From NCBI RefSeq assembly GCF_000265365.1, contig NC_018011.1:3055501-3119500 (forward strand): a stretch of DNA of 64,000 bases. The letters are read 5' to 3'. Both the position numbers and the translations under genes were made by a program. Origin of the DNA: Alistipes finegoldii DSM 17242 (GTDB taxonomy: Bacteria > Bacteroidota > Bacteroidia > Bacteroidales > Rikenellaceae). The notes under the pieces are model-generated. The model did not search any database and had not been told where the DNA came from. It saw only the letters and a list, made by a program, of their open reading frames with translations. Below, in pieces: positions 1 to 10,494 of the stretch (the stretch's first letter is position 1; each line of letters starts with the position of its first letter).

Positions 1-1
1 T

Positions 2-3000
2 AATCTTTACACCAAATTCACCCACCGGTACGGTACACTTTCAAAGAATACAAGCCTTACATTTCTGCGGGACGACGTAGACTATCCCGCAATCGCAGCT
101 ATTGAAAATGTCGAAGAATCGAATAATCCGGGTGAAAAGAAAAGATTTACCATAACCAAGTCTGATATTTTCTCTCGCAGGGTCATTGAGCCAGTACGTC
201 AGCCAAAAGCCGAAAACGAGAAAGATGCAATCGCACTTTCGCTTTATCACCGTGGCCGCCTCGACCTGCCCTACATCGCCGAATTACTCCATAAGTCGCA
301 AGAGGACGTACAAGATGCAATGCTTACGCAGGAACTTGCATATATCAACCCCGTTACAGGTCTTGTTGAGGAACGCAGCGAATACCTATCCGGCAATGTC
401 CGCGACAAATTATTACAGGCAGAACAGGCCAATGAAAACGGCCTGTTCAACGCCAACATCCGCGCATTGTCGAAGATCATCCCGCTGGACGTTCCGTTAC
501 CGCAGATAAAAATTTCGCTGGGTAGCACATGGGTTCCAACCGAGCTATACGAACGTTTTTTTCACGAGAAGTTCAACGTTGAGGCGAAGATCACCAAAAC
601 TGCGGCTAACAAATATATTGCACGAATAACCAACAAAGGGAACACGGTCGATGCGAGCATGGGTGTAGCGGATGCCCCCGGCAGCAGGCTCGCGCTTGAC
701 CGAATGAACAAGACCCAAACCTACCTATCAAAAAAGGAGTGGGACAGCCTTACGAACAAGGAAAAGAAAGTTAAAGACCCCGAAGCTATGGCGCAGGCAG
801 CCATAAAGCAGACGGAACTGGATGAGGCTTTCGAGCAATGGTGCAAGCAACAAGACGAGGCGACCACCGACAAACTGACTGAAATATACAATACGGCATT
901 TAACAGTATCGTCGAACGTCAGATCGACGTTTCGACATTCGACTATTTCCCCAATGCCGCGCACACGAAGAAACCCCGTGAACATCAAAAAATCGGGGTT
1001 ATGCGTGGGTTGCAAGGCCCGACCTTACTTGCGCATGAGGTCGGCACCGGAAAAACGATCACGCTCATTTCGACGGCAATGGAAATGCGGCGGCTCGGAA
1101 TAGCTCATAAGCCCTGTATCGTCGTTCAACGTTCGACCTATGAGCAGTTTGTAAACGAAATCAAATCATTATATCCCGCGGCCCGCGTGCTGGTACCCTC
1201 CGCCAAAGACCTTACGGCATCCCAGCGGCAACAGCTTTTCGCCAAAATCGCCTACAACGATTGGGATATTGTCGTTTTGTATCACGGTTATCTGGATGCT
1301 ATACCCGATGATCCTATTAGGGTCAATCAGTATATCGACGGATTGATCGAGGAAAAGGTAGAGCAGTTGAAAGAGGTTGAGGCAAGCAATCCCGACAATG
1401 CGAAACGACTGGCCTACGGCATTAAGAAAGAAATTGAGGGGCTGGAGAAGAAAAAAGTAGGTAGCGAAAAATCAATAAAAGAGGAGGAAAAGGTAAAATC
1501 TAACGCTCGGGCCCAAGCTCAACGGCTACTCGACCGTCGCACGGATGAAACCATGACCTTTGAGCAGTTAGGCATTGATGCGTTATTGGTAGACGAAGCA
1601 CATGCCTATAAGAAACTCGGTTTTACAACCGACCTGCAAAACATTAAAGGAATCGACCCGGCAGCGTCCCAGCGGGCACAAAGTCTACGGCTGAAATCAA
1701 CCTATATTCTTGAAAATAATAGCGGGAAAAATGTTGTCCTCGCCACCGGAACGCCGATTTCCAACACGATGGCGGAAATGTGGACTTTCATGCGCTACCT
1801 GCTGCCGCAAAACGTATTACAGGAATACAACATAGACACTTTTGATGCCTTTGCAAGCAATTTCGGGAGTATCGAAGAATCTGCGGAATTTGGAACAAAC
1901 GGGAAATTTAAGGTCGCTCAGCGTTTCGCCAGCTATTCGAATATGCCGGAATTACTGGCGATCTGGCAGCAGATCGCGCATGTCGTATTGACGGAGGATG
2001 TATCCAGCTTACGCGAGGGGGTTGGCACACCGCGCCTCGACGGGGGTAAGCCGACAGATATAATGCTCGATCAAACCCCGGCCCTGCGGAAAGTCATGCG
2101 CAGCATCCGGGATACGCTTGAACGTTTCGACGCTATGCCCGCGAAACAGAAGCGGGAAAACAGCCATATCCCGTTGGTGATGTTCGGGCTGGCAAAGCGT
2201 GCAGCTATTGACGTTCGGCTGATAAATCCCGATCTTCCGGATGAACCGGGCAGCAAGGTTAATAATGCCGTGCGGGAGATTCTCGCCGATCTGAAATCCA
2301 CCGACCACTATAAGGGTACCGCAGCTATCTTCTGCGATTCTTACCAAAGCCGCGACCGGCGGTTCAATGTCTTTGAGGACATAAAGCGGAAATTCATTGC
2401 TGCAGGTATTACTGCCGAACAGATCGCTATTATCCACGACTACAACACAGACGAACAGAAAGCGCGACTTTTCCGGCGCGTGAACAATGGCGACGTTCGA
2501 ATAGTAATGGGTACTACTGAAAAACTCGGTATCGGAGTTAATATGCAGGAGCGTTTGCACCTTCTCGTAAATCTCGACGTGCCTATCCGTCCAATGGACT
2601 ATATGCAGCGGGTTGGTCGTATCATCCGGCAGGGTAATTCCCATCTGAAAATGGATTTACCGGTGCGTATTCTGCGGCTGGGCGTAAAACAAACGCTTGA
2701 TGTAACCGGCTATCAACGCTTGAAGATCAAAGAGGCGTTTATCCGACAGGTGATGAAAGGCGATATATCATCCCGCACGCTGGAGGAACCCGACGCCGAG
2801 AGTAGCGACAGCACGAATTTCGGACAGATGATGGCGTCATTATCCGGCAGCCAAGCGGCACTTGCGTTGTCGCTTGCACAGAACAACCTGCGCAAGTTGA
2901 GAAATGCCCGCGACTACCACTACCAGCATCAGGCATACGTTACCCGCAACCTCAAATGGCTGCAAAATATACTTGACACGACACCGGGCGTTATAGCAAC

Positions 3001-6000
3001 ACTTGAAAAGCAAGGGAACGAATTTCGGAAGATATTTCCGGACAATACAATCGTATCAGTAGAATATGGCTCACAGAAAGCCGAAAATGGCGATTATGAA
3101 AAACTCTTTGCCCCACTAAACAAGCGCATCGAGGCCGAAGCCGATGCACTACGGAAAACGCCCGAACGCGATCACGCAGAGCTAAAAACTACAATCCGTA
3201 TCAACGGAAAGACATTTGATATAAAGATAGGACTTAAAAAAACGTGGGCTTTATCAAATGAAAAAGATGTTCGGATATTCCGCGGCATATCCTATGTATG
3301 CGAGGAAGCACCTGAAATAAAAGGCGATGCCGGAGCCAAAATATCGAATGTTTTAGAGCAGGTTGCCTATACTATTTCTGGCAAGTGGTACATACAGGAA
3401 ATAGAATCCCGCCAACTTGGATTGGAAACAGCAAAGCAGGACTATGAACGGCTGCAAGCGCAGGTTAGCGGGGCTTTTCCGAAACAGGCAGAACTGGAAG
3501 CAACAGAGGCCCGGATAGCGGAATTAGAGGCACAGATGGCCGCAGAACTGGCTGAGATCGAAGCCCAACAAAAGGCCGATACGGACGAAGAAGCGATAGA
3601 CATTGACCCGGATGAACTGCTCGACGATGCCGCAGGCGACAGCATCCGGTTCCGGGATGGCAGTAGTTGGTTTGACCCCGAACGTCCCGCGAGTGACAAC
3701 ACCATAGCGCACGCGGCAACCCGTCTTGCAAAAAAGCTCAACACACCGGTTGAGATCGTCGCCGACCTTACACACATCACGGACAACGACCCGCTGGCCC
3801 TGCGGAGGAAACGTCGGGCCAAAGGCTACTACGACCCGACCACAGGCCGGGTGGTTATTGTCATGCCGAATATTACGACCCGAGCGGATGCCGAGGCGAC
3901 CGTATTACACGAGATCGTCGGCCACATGGGGCTGCGTTCCCTGCTGGGTGAACGGTTCGGGCTATTCCTCGATAACGTTCATAAGTCGCTGGATGAAACC
4001 GGCGTTCGGGCCGTGGCCGACATGATGGCCCAAGAGCAAAAACAACGTTCCGGCAAACTGACGGCTGTTGAGGCCCGGCGGCTCGCCACAGAAGAATATC
4101 TTGCGCGGCTGGCCGAAGGGAACATCACCCCGAGCCGCTTTGCCCGCATCATTGGGCGCATACGCTCCATGCTCCGCGAGGCGTTGAGGTTGCCGCTGCG
4201 CATCAGCGACCGGGACATCGCCTATATGCTATGGTTGTCGAAGCACCGTCGTATGACGGCCAAGACCGCAGGCGCAGCCGTAACCGAAGCTGCCACCGCA
4301 CACCGCATCCGGCAGCAGCTTTACAGCGTTCCCGGCGACACCCGTTACCGCGTGATCTTCGACGATGCCATCCCGGAGAATATCGAACGATATGCCGTTG
4401 AGCAATATGTTAAGGAACGACACATTATCGGAACATTATTCGAGAACGAACACGTTGCGAACGATTTCGCATTACGAGCCTATGCCCTAATCGACGACAT
4501 GGGCCGAACGATCATCGACCACATGGGCCCCGACCGGCTCAAATCCATGCGCAAATACCTCGCACTATTTGATCTGCAAAAATTGACCGACAAAGACAGT
4601 TACCGGCGGGTGATCGACGAACTGGTAGCTACACTCCCGTCAGCGACCAAGCAGGAGATTATGCGCACCATGAGCCGACACCTGCAATTTGTCATGTCGG
4701 ATAAGTACCGCAGCCCCTTACGGCGGCGGACGATGGCCAGCGAACGCCCGCTGCCGGAGAATTTCAAGTATGCCGGAGAATTTGTTGAGGAACTACTCAA
4801 ACAGAAGCGCAAACAACCCGAAATGGCCCCCAGCGGCAATATCGAACCTACGGTGATTTACGACAAACAAAGTTGGAAAAACCGTCAATACACCCGGCTC
4901 ATAGACAGCACGCTGCCCGTGCAGCAACTACAAGAGGTGATAAAGCAGCGCGGCGGCCAGATCGACGATCTGACAGACCTACACAAGCACTTAAACCACT
5001 TATCAAGCGTCACAAAGACCGCGATAGACAAGTACACGAAAGAGTATTTAGACCCCATATTGGATTGTATTGTGGGTATCTCCAAGCAGACCGGAATGAC
5101 CGAGGATAATATCATTGACTATATCACAGCCGAATCGTCACTCGAACGCCATGCCTCGGGCATCGCGGCGCTCTCCGAAGATCAGCGCGATCCGTGGAAT
5201 GATAAGTATGCCCGCAAGCTGGTTGCCGACTTTCGCCGTCGGGCCGGAGACGAACAGACACAACAGCTATGGCAGGCGATCAATGCGGCCAATGATCGGG
5301 TACTCGACATTCTCGTTGAGGATGGGATGCTCGCTCCTGAACACCGAAAGTTGATAAAGGGCCACGGCTGGGCATATTATGTACCCTTATGCGATTACGA
5401 CTACAACTTTGAGGACAGCGAGGGGAACCCGCAAGCGTTCGACGCAACCGAAATATACGACTTTATGGACGAAATCCGTGGCCCGCGACCGCTACGGCAA
5501 GTACTACATGAAGCCGAGGGCCGCACGAATAAGCCCCGAAACCCCGTGGCCCAAATGGTAAACATCGGCATTGGGGCTATCATCGCGGCCAAGACCAACC
5601 GGGCACGGCAGGCGGCTCTGCGTTTGGCACAGAACAATAGCCGGGGCTCGGATGATCTGTTTCGCGTAGATAAGGTCTGGTTGGCAAAGGGGCTTGGGAA
5701 CCGCTGGGTAACAACGACTATTAACCCGTCCGTTGAGGATATAGAAATATCGCAGGCTGCACGCAAAGAAATCGCACGGCTGAAAAAGGAACTGGATGCG
5801 GCGTTAAATGCCCATGACGACGAATTGGCCGTTTACCTCGAAAACCGCATCGACGAAACCGAACGCCTAAACATCGTGCGACCGGCAGAGGCCGACAGCC
5901 GTTTTGAGAACGAGGGGCACATGGGCCAATCCATCGAGCGACAACGCAATATAGAGTGTTTCGTAAACGGGATTCGGTACATGGTAACATTCGCCGATCC

Positions 6001-7846
6001 AGCCGTGGCCAATGCCATCAATCAGTACAACCGACTGACTATCCCAAAATGGCTGGACGACACCGTGGGCAACGCGACACGCTGGCTGGCCCAAGCGTTC
6101 ACATCCCGAAATCCGGCATTTGTAGCAGCGAACTTTCTGCGTGACGTGCAACACGCCGCGCTGATACATGGCATCGACCCCGGCGGCGACCTGCGCGGAT
6201 TCATGCGCAACATTCCCCCGAGCATGGCGACGATCACGCGGAACGTGCGCGGTAAATCCGCACCGCTGAAGGTGGCAGAGCTCGGGCGGCTCGACATACT
6301 CAATACCGCCGACCGCAAAATGTTGATCGAGCAATACGGGCCCGAGCGTGTGATGGATGCACTCTACGAATATTTCCGGGATAATGGTGGAGAAACAGGT
6401 TTTGTGCATAGTAAAGATGTAGCCGAGGCTGAAAAGGAGATCAAGCGTTATGTAGCGTTCCGCACGGGCCGCGTTGCGGAGCTCGCAAAAGCAGCGCAGC
6501 CCAGCGAGCGCCCCGGCATCTGGCTCTCCTATGCAGCGCAGAAAAGCGGTGCGAAAGCGATAGCTACGGGATTGGAAAATGCGTCGAAAGTCGCCGAGAA
6601 CACCTCGCGTTTCGCTACATTCCTCGCGTCACTCGATCAGGGCAAATCGCTGCTGGTAGCTATTGACGAAGCGAAGAACGTAACGGTGAATTTTAACCGG
6701 CGCGGAACGGCAACACGTCCGCTGGGTATGTTCTACGTCTTTTTCAACGCATCAGTACAAGGAGCCGCCCAGATTGCCCGCGTAGCGTTCAAAAACCGTA
6801 AGCGATTTGCGAAAGTCGTTGCTTCATTGGCCGCTGCCGGGTTCCTCGACAGCCTGCTACTCGATTTCTTTTTGGCGGGTTCCGGCGACGATGGCCGCGA
6901 TCTGGTCGTTTCGGAATACGAGAAGCGGAACCACCTTATAATCCCGTACATGGGAAAGAACGGTTTTTTAAAAATTCCACTTCCGCAAGGGTTCCGGGCA
7001 TTTTATGGTATAGGCTCGCTGCTGCATGACCTCTACCGGGGCAAAGTTAGGGCCGAAGATGCTGCCCGGACAATGCTGACGCTGCTGTACGAGGATTTCT
7101 CCCCCGTGGCTTCACCGTCCCCCAAAGGAGATGCAACCCGCGTGCTGATACCTACGGCCCTAACTCCGTGGTATGACATCTGGTATGCCGGTGAGGATGC
7201 TTTCGGTTATCCGGTGGGGCGTCGCTCCTATGGCACAACCAACAACTACCCACTATCTGAAATGGGCCTTAAAAACGTGAATAAGGCCATATACTATCTC
7301 TGCCGAGGCATCAACCGATTAGGAGGTGGCGACGAGAATACACCGGCTGGCCAGCGCAAGAATGGCGAGATAGACCCGTTATTGCGGGGTATCTTCGAAT
7401 GGAACCCCAGCCACGTTGAACACGTCTTAACCTACTACGGCGGCGGTATGGGGAAGTTTGCCAAAGACATGGTACATACGACACAGGCCATACTGACCCC
7501 CGGCGAGGAAATCAGTAGCCGTGATCTGCCGATACTCAACCGGTTTTACGGCACCGCCCGGCCCGAGAACCCAGCAGGCAGCTATTACAACCTCAAAGAC
7601 TGTTTAACCAACATTGCGGCAAAGTACAAACGGCTCGGCCCAGCGCTCGACCGCCAAGACCCCGAGGTGCAGCGGAACCTGCAACGGATTACGATTTTTA
7701 AAGCCCACCAAACCGCCGTGAACAAGCTACGGAAAATCCTATCTGACACCCGCCCCAACACACCGGAATATGACCGGCTCCGGGAAGAACTGAACGAAAC
7801 GATGGTAAAAACTCTCAACGAGGACGAAAATGTTACAGAATATTGA
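2..7846 (+). CDS. giant phage polyvalent protein: helicase, zincin-like and LPD-type C-terminal domains (5' partial)
   Basis: The frame is open from the first complete codon at base 2, so the gene starts outside the window; at least 2614 residues are visible. The N-terminal visible part (leucine-rich, with a YLSGNVRDKL-like stretch at 379-408) resembles the linker after the methylase domain in DarB-like helicase/methylase proteins. A Walker A motif HEVGTGKT lies near 1033-1056, a DEAH box (VDEAHAY) near 1589-1610 and a helicase C motif QRVGRIIRQGN near 2605-2640. A HEIVGH (HExxGH) zincin-like motif follows at about 3908-3925. The C-terminal third ends in a FFNASVQG segment (about 6740-6770) and a hydrophobic stretch like the LPD38 domain of polyvalent proteins. 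Such proteins are thought to enter the cell with phage or conjugative DNA and protect it. It overlaps the portal gene by 17 bases. Domain names are family knowledge; the anti-defence role is inferred. Confidence 0.85.
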   Translation, partial: NLYTKFTHRYGTLSKNTSLTFLRDDVDYPAIAAIENVEESNNPGEKKRFTITKSDIFSRRVIEPVRQPKAENEKDAIALSLYHRGRLDLPYIAELLHKSQEDVQDAMLTQELAYINPVTGLVEERSEYLSGNVRDKLLQAEQANENGLFNANIRALSKIIPLDVPLPQIKISLGSTWVPTELYERFFHEKFNVEAKITKTAANKYIARITNKGNTVDASMGVADAPGSRLALDRMNKTQTYLSKKEWDSLTNKEKKVKDPEAMAQAAIKQTELDEAFEQWCKQQDEATTDKLTEIYNTAFNSIVERQIDVSTFDYFPNAAHTKKPREHQKIGVMRGLQGPTLLAHEVGTGKTITLISTAMEMRRLGIAHKPCIVVQRSTYEQFVNEIKSLYPAARVLVPSAKDLTASQRQQLFAKIAYNDWDIVVLYHGYLDAIPDDPIRVNQYIDGLIEEKVEQLKEVEASNPDNAKRLAYGIKKEIEGLEKKKVGSEKSIKEEEKVKSNARAQAQRLLDRRTDETMTFEQLGIDALLVDEAHAYKKLGFTTDLQNIKGIDPAASQRAQSLRLKSTYILENNSGKNVVLATGTPISNTMAEMWTFMRYLLPQNVLQEYNIDTFDAFASNFGSIEESAEFGTNGKFKVAQRFASYSNMPELLAIWQQIAHVVLTEDVSSLREGVGTPRLDGGKPTDIMLDQTPALRKVMRSIRDTLERFDAMPAKQKRENSHIPLVMFGLAKRAAIDVRLINPDLPDEPGSKVNNAVREILADLKSTDHYKGTAAIFCDSYQSRDRRFNVFEDIKRKFIAAGITAEQIAIIHDYNTDEQKARLFRRVNNGDVRIVMGTTEKLGIGVNMQERLHLLVNLDVPIRPMDYMQRVGRIIRQGNSHLKMDLPVRILRLGVKQTLDVTGYQRLKIKEAFIRQVMKGDISSRTLEEPDAESSDSTNFGQMMASLSGSQAALALSLAQNNLRKLRNARDYHYQHQAYVTRNLKWLQNILDTTPGVIATLEKQGNEFRKIFPDNTIVSVEYGSQKAENGDYEKLFAPLNKRIEAEADALRKTPERDHAELKTTIRINGKTFDIKIGLKKTWALSNEKDVRIFRGISYVCEEAPEIKGDAGAKISNVLEQVAYTISGKWYIQEIESRQLGLETAKQDYERLQAQVSGAFPKQAELEATEARIAELEAQMAAELAEIEAQQKADTDEEAIDIDPDELLDDAAGDSIRFRDGSSWFDPERPASDNTIAHAATRLAKKLNTPVEIVADLTHITDNDPLALRRKRRAKGYYDPTTGRVVIVMPNITTRADAEATVLHEIVGHMGLRSLLGERFGLFLDNVHKSLDETGVRAVADMMAQEQKQRSGKLTAVEARRLATEEYLARLAEGNITPSRFARIIGRIRSMLREALRLPLRISDRDIAYMLWLSKHRRMTAKTAGAAVTEAATAHRIRQQLYSVPGDTRYRVIFDDAIPENIERYAVEQYVKERHIIGTLFENEHVANDFALRAYALIDDMGRTIIDHMGPDRLKSMRKYLALFDLQKLTDKDSYRRVIDELVATLPSATKQEIMRTMSRHLQFVMSDKYRSPLRRRTMASERPLPENFKYAGEFVEELLKQKRKQPEMAPSGNIEPTVIYDKQSWKNRQYTRLIDSTLPVQQLQEVIKQRGGQIDDLTDLHKHLNHLSSVTKTAIDKYTKEYLDPILDCIVGISKQTGMTEDNIIDYITAESSLERHASGIAALSEDQRDPWNDKYARKLVADFRRRAGDEQTQQLWQAINAANDRVLDILVEDGMLAPEHRKLIKGHGWAYYVPLCDYDYNFEDSEGNPQAFDATEIYDFMDEIRGPRPLRQVLHEAEGRTNKPRNPVAQMVNIGIGAIIAAKTNRARQAALRLAQNNSRGSDDLFRVDKVWLAKGLGNRWVTTTINPSVEDIEISQAARKEIARLKKELDAALNAHDDELAVYLENRIDETERLNIVRPAEADSRFENEGHMGQSIERQRNIECFVNGIRYMVTFADPAVANAINQYNRLTIPKWLDDTVGNATRWLAQAFTSRNPAFVAANFLRDVQHAALIHGIDPGGDLRGFMRNIPPSMATITRNVRGKSAPLKVAELGRLDILNTADRKMLIEQYGPERVMDALYEYFRDNGGETGFVHSKDVAEAEKEIKRYVAFRTGRVAELAKAAQPSERPGIWLSYAAQKSGAKAIATGLENASKVAENTSRFATFLASLDQGKSLLVAIDEAKNVTVNFNRRGTATRPLGMFYVFFNASVQGAAQIARVAFKNRKRFAKVVASLAAAGFLDSLLLDFFLAGSGDDGRDLVVSEYEKRNHLIIPYMGKNGFLKIPLPQGFRAFYGIGSLLHDLYRGKVRAEDAARTMLTLLYEDFSPVASPSPKGDATRVLIPTALTPWYDIWYAGEDAFGYPVGRRSYGTTNNYPLSEMGLKNVNKAIYYLCRGINRLGGGDENTPAGQRKNGEIDPLLRGIFEWNPSHVEHVLTYYGGGMGKFAKDMVHTTQAILTPGEEISSRDLPILNRFYGTARPENPAGSYYNLKDCLTNIAAKYKRLGPALDRQDPEVQRNLQRITIFKAHQTAVNKLRKILSDTRPNTPEYDRLREELNETMVKTLNEDENVTEY

Positions 7847-9821
7847 CACCAAAAAACTGAAGCTATTGGCCCAAGCCAGCAAAGGCATCGCGCAGACGTG
7901 CTGCGAGCAGGAGCGCAGCGGACTGCGGTATTCGAACGAAAACCTTTCGCTGTTGTGGCGTTGTGCGCAAGATTGGGATGCTATGCTCTACCTGCGCAAA
8001 GAGCACGCCCGGAACCTGCGCTACAAGAACGGCGACCAATGGTGCGACAAGGTGCCCGACCCGGAGAACCCCGGCAAGATGATACGCGAAGATGCCCTTA
8101 TTTCCCGAAGCGGCAAAATTCCGCTCAAACACAACTATTTACAGCAGTACATCCGAAACATCCACGGGCAGCTTCTTTCATCGCCGACACAGACTGTCGT
8201 ATATGCCCGAAGCAAAGACGATCAACCGCTGGGCGAAATGCTTACGAATGCGTTGCAGTCGTGTCACCAGCTAAACAAAGTACGAAAACTCGACATTAAT
8301 GTTGTTGAGGAATTATGTCTGACGGGGTTGGCTTGCGCAAAAGTGCGCTTTGACTATTGGAGTACCAAGAACCGCACCGACGGAAAAATCGACCTCGTGA
8401 ACATCAACCGCCTATTCTTCAATAAAGACATCGAAGACCCCCGGCTAAACGACATCCGGCGCATCGGCGAGATCCACGACTATACGTTCGACGATCTGGT
8501 ACGCAATTTCACAATAAACCGCGAAGACGTGCAGGCATTACGCGAGATTTACGGCGTTTGCCACGACCCCGCAAAGCTGGAAAGCATCTACATGCAAACC
8601 GCCGAACGGCTCCAAAACCTAAATTTCCTTTTCTGCAACGATCTCGGGAAATATCGGGTAATTGAGGTCTGGGAACGGGTCGGACGCTGGGTGCTTTACG
8701 TCCACGACTACGCAGACGGCACCGAGGAAGTTTACACCGACCTTACTATGCAAGAGGTCGAAGCGATCAACAACCAACGGCTCGAACAGGGCACGGCGGT
8801 AGGGCTCGCTCCCGAAGCGGTGAAACTGGTCTATGCGCAGGAGCAATACGAATACTACTGGCGCGTGAAATACCTTACCCCGAATGGACATTGTATCAAA
8901 GAAATGGAAACGCCCTACACGCATGAGGAACATCCCTATGTCCTCGCAGCCATGCCGATCATCGACGGCCAGTTTAAAGCCGTCATGTCGGATATTGTCG
9001 ATATTCAACGATATATCAACCGTCTGCTGACCCTGTTGGATTTCATTATCGGCTCGTCGGCAAAGGGCCTGCTTATGGTACCGCAGGAATGTATTCCCGA
9101 CGACATGGACATCAAGGATTTTGCCCGTGAATATGTAAAGGTAAACGGAGTTATCCTACTGAAAAAGGGAGCCGGGGATAAGCTGCCGAAGCAGATTGCC
9201 ACGAACAGCACGAATATAGGTGCGTGGGAACTGTTCAATACCGAAATGACCATCATGCAGCAGATCAGCGGCCTAAACGGAGCGATACAGGGCCAAACCC
9301 CACACGCTAACACTCCGTCAAGCCTCTATGCACAACAGGCGCAGTACTCCGCGCAGAATTTCGTGGTGCTCTTTGAGAATTACAATATGTTCTGCGAAGA
9401 ACGCGACGAAAAGTTACTCAAGGTGCTGATGCAGTTTTACACGACACGCCGCTATGTAGATATTAACGGTAAATCGGTCAGCGAACTGGCGAAATACTAC
9501 GAGCCTGAAATGGCCCGGAAGATCGTGGATTTCAACCTGACGACATCCAAATCAACCGATACGCCGGTGTTCCGGCAACTGACGGACGATCTACTTATGA
9601 AGCTATTGGAGAGCGGGCGCATTCCCCTCGAAATATTCCTAAAAAACTGCTCTATTCCGGGAGCGGAGAAGATACAAGCCGAGCTAAAAACGTTCAGCGA
9701 ACAGGCTGCCGCCGGGCAGATCGACCCCGACCGGTTACAAATGCTACAACAGGCAGCCCAGCAAAACGCCGACCCCAAAGCGATGGATATGCTGAAACGA
9801 TACATGGATGCAGCGCAATAG
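7830..9821 (+). CDS. phage portal protein (podovirus/P22-like)
   Basis: A 663-residue protein with portal features: an N-terminal stretch rich in aromatic and charged residues (DWDAMLYLRKEHARNLRYKNGDQW begins near residue 50), a middle wing region with repeated beta-like segments, and a glutamine- and alanine-rich helical C-terminus (about residues 620-663) typical of the barrel and crown. It should form the dodecameric ring through which DNA enters the capsid and to which the neck attaches. The length fits short-tailed phage portals rather than the roughly 400-500 residues of many siphophage portals. The ATG at 7830 overlaps the preceding gene by 17 bases, suggesting translational coupling. 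The terminase that docks on it is encoded 6 kb away on the other strand, an unusual arrangement. Confidence 0.8.
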   Translation: MLQNIDTKKLKLLAQASKGIAQTCCEQERSGLRYSNENLSLLWRCAQDWDAMLYLRKEHARNLRYKNGDQWCDKVPDPENPGKMIREDALISRSGKIPLKHNYLQQYIRNIHGQLLSSPTQTVVYARSKDDQPLGEMLTNALQSCHQLNKVRKLDINVVEELCLTGLACAKVRFDYWSTKNRTDGKIDLVNINRLFFNKDIEDPRLNDIRRIGEIHDYTFDDLVRNFTINREDVQALREIYGVCHDPAKLESIYMQTAERLQNLNFLFCNDLGKYRVIEVWERVGRWVLYVHDYADGTEEVYTDLTMQEVEAINNQRLEQGTAVGLAPEAVKLVYAQEQYEYYWRVKYLTPNGHCIKEMETPYTHEEHPYVLAAMPIIDGQFKAVMSDIVDIQRYINRLLTLLDFIIGSSAKGLLMVPQECIPDDMDIKDFAREYVKVNGVILLKKGAGDKLPKQIATNSTNIGAWELFNTEMTIMQQISGLNGAIQGQTPHANTPSSLYAQQAQYSAQNFVVLFENYNMFCEERDEKLLKVLMQFYTTRRYVDINGKSVSELAKYYEPEMARKIVDFNLTTSKSTDTPVFRQLTDDLLMKLLESGRIPLEIFLKNCSIPGAEKIQAELKTFSEQAAAGQIDPDRLQMLQQAAQQNADPKAMDMLKRYMDAAQ

Positions 9822-9932
9822 AGCCAATATACACGTAATTTGTTGATAATTTGTGCATAAAAGAAAATAAATAAAATAGGTTTTCGGTAAATTTCGCCCC
9901 TATTTTGCTACATGATTTTTATATTATTTATT

Positions 9933-10364
9933 ATGGATATATCATCAATCTGGGGCATGATCAAGGATGCCGTAAATGTAAGCCGTATTTTTTCACACAC
10001 GGAATTAAAACAGAAATTTATTGAGGTTAGCAATACCGCTCTTAATCTTCAAAAACGCAATGACGAATTAGAGCGAGAAATTCGCCAATTACGTGAACAA
10101 CAAGATTTAAGACACAAGATCGAGCGTACGACCGACGGATATTTTACGCTTAAAGGAGAAAACCCCAACATCCGCTATTGTATACATTGCTGGGATGCAA
10201 AACACCTGACCATACAAGTCGGGGAAGATTCAACACCCGGCAGTTTTTTCTGTCCGGAATGTAATGCGTCCGGGGTGTATGATAAACAACAATTTGATAA
10301 GTCCCGTGCAGAACGTCAAACCACGTATATTGTACGCAGGAATATAAGTCGTTATTTAGGATAG
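9933..10364 (+). CDS. coiled-coil protein with C-terminal zinc-ribbon-like cysteine pairs
   Basis: A 143-residue product when started at the ATG at 9933 (MDISSIWG). An upstream in-frame ATG at 9912 would add only a short hydrophobic extension and lies next to the likely promoter. Residues from about 20 to 65 are a strongly charged coiled coil; the second half carries CIHC and CPEC pairs about 27 residues apart, the usual layout of a zinc ribbon. Small proteins of this design are common in Bacteroidota mobile elements, but their function is unknown to me. A strong terminator follows at once, so the gene is transcriptionally separate from the KilA-N gene. Confidence 0.7.
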   Translation: MDISSIWGMIKDAVNVSRIFSHTELKQKFIEVSNTALNLQKRNDELEREIRQLREQQDLRHKIERTTDGYFTLKGENPNIRYCIHCWDAKHLTIQVGEDSTPGSFFCPECNASGVYDKQQFDKSRAERQTTYIVRRNISRYLG

Positions 10365-10375
10365 CATAACCATCG

Positions 10376-10399
10376 GCCCGGCAGTCGCCGGGCTTTTTT
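10376..10399 (+). terminator. intrinsic terminator
   Basis: Perfect seven-base-pair stem GCCCGGC/GCCGGGC with a four-base loop, followed by six T. It ends the transcript of the coiled-coil gene at 9933-10364. Confidence 0.9.
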
Positions 10400-10467
10400 A
10401 TTTCGGTCAATACGAATTAGATATGAAAACTAATTCCCCGAACCAGAACAATTATTCATTTTTCTGT

Positions 10468-10475
10468 TATCTTTG
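10468..10475 (+). promoter_or_regulatory. -7 box (TATCTTTG) of the KilA-N gene
   Basis: Exact match to the Bacteroidota -7 consensus TAnnTTTG, 20 bases before the ATG at 10495. The -33 element is weak. Its position inside the longer open frame that starts at 10423 is the reason the start at 10495 is preferred. Confidence 0.5.
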
Positions 10476-10494
10476 TGATAAAGATTGCGTTACC

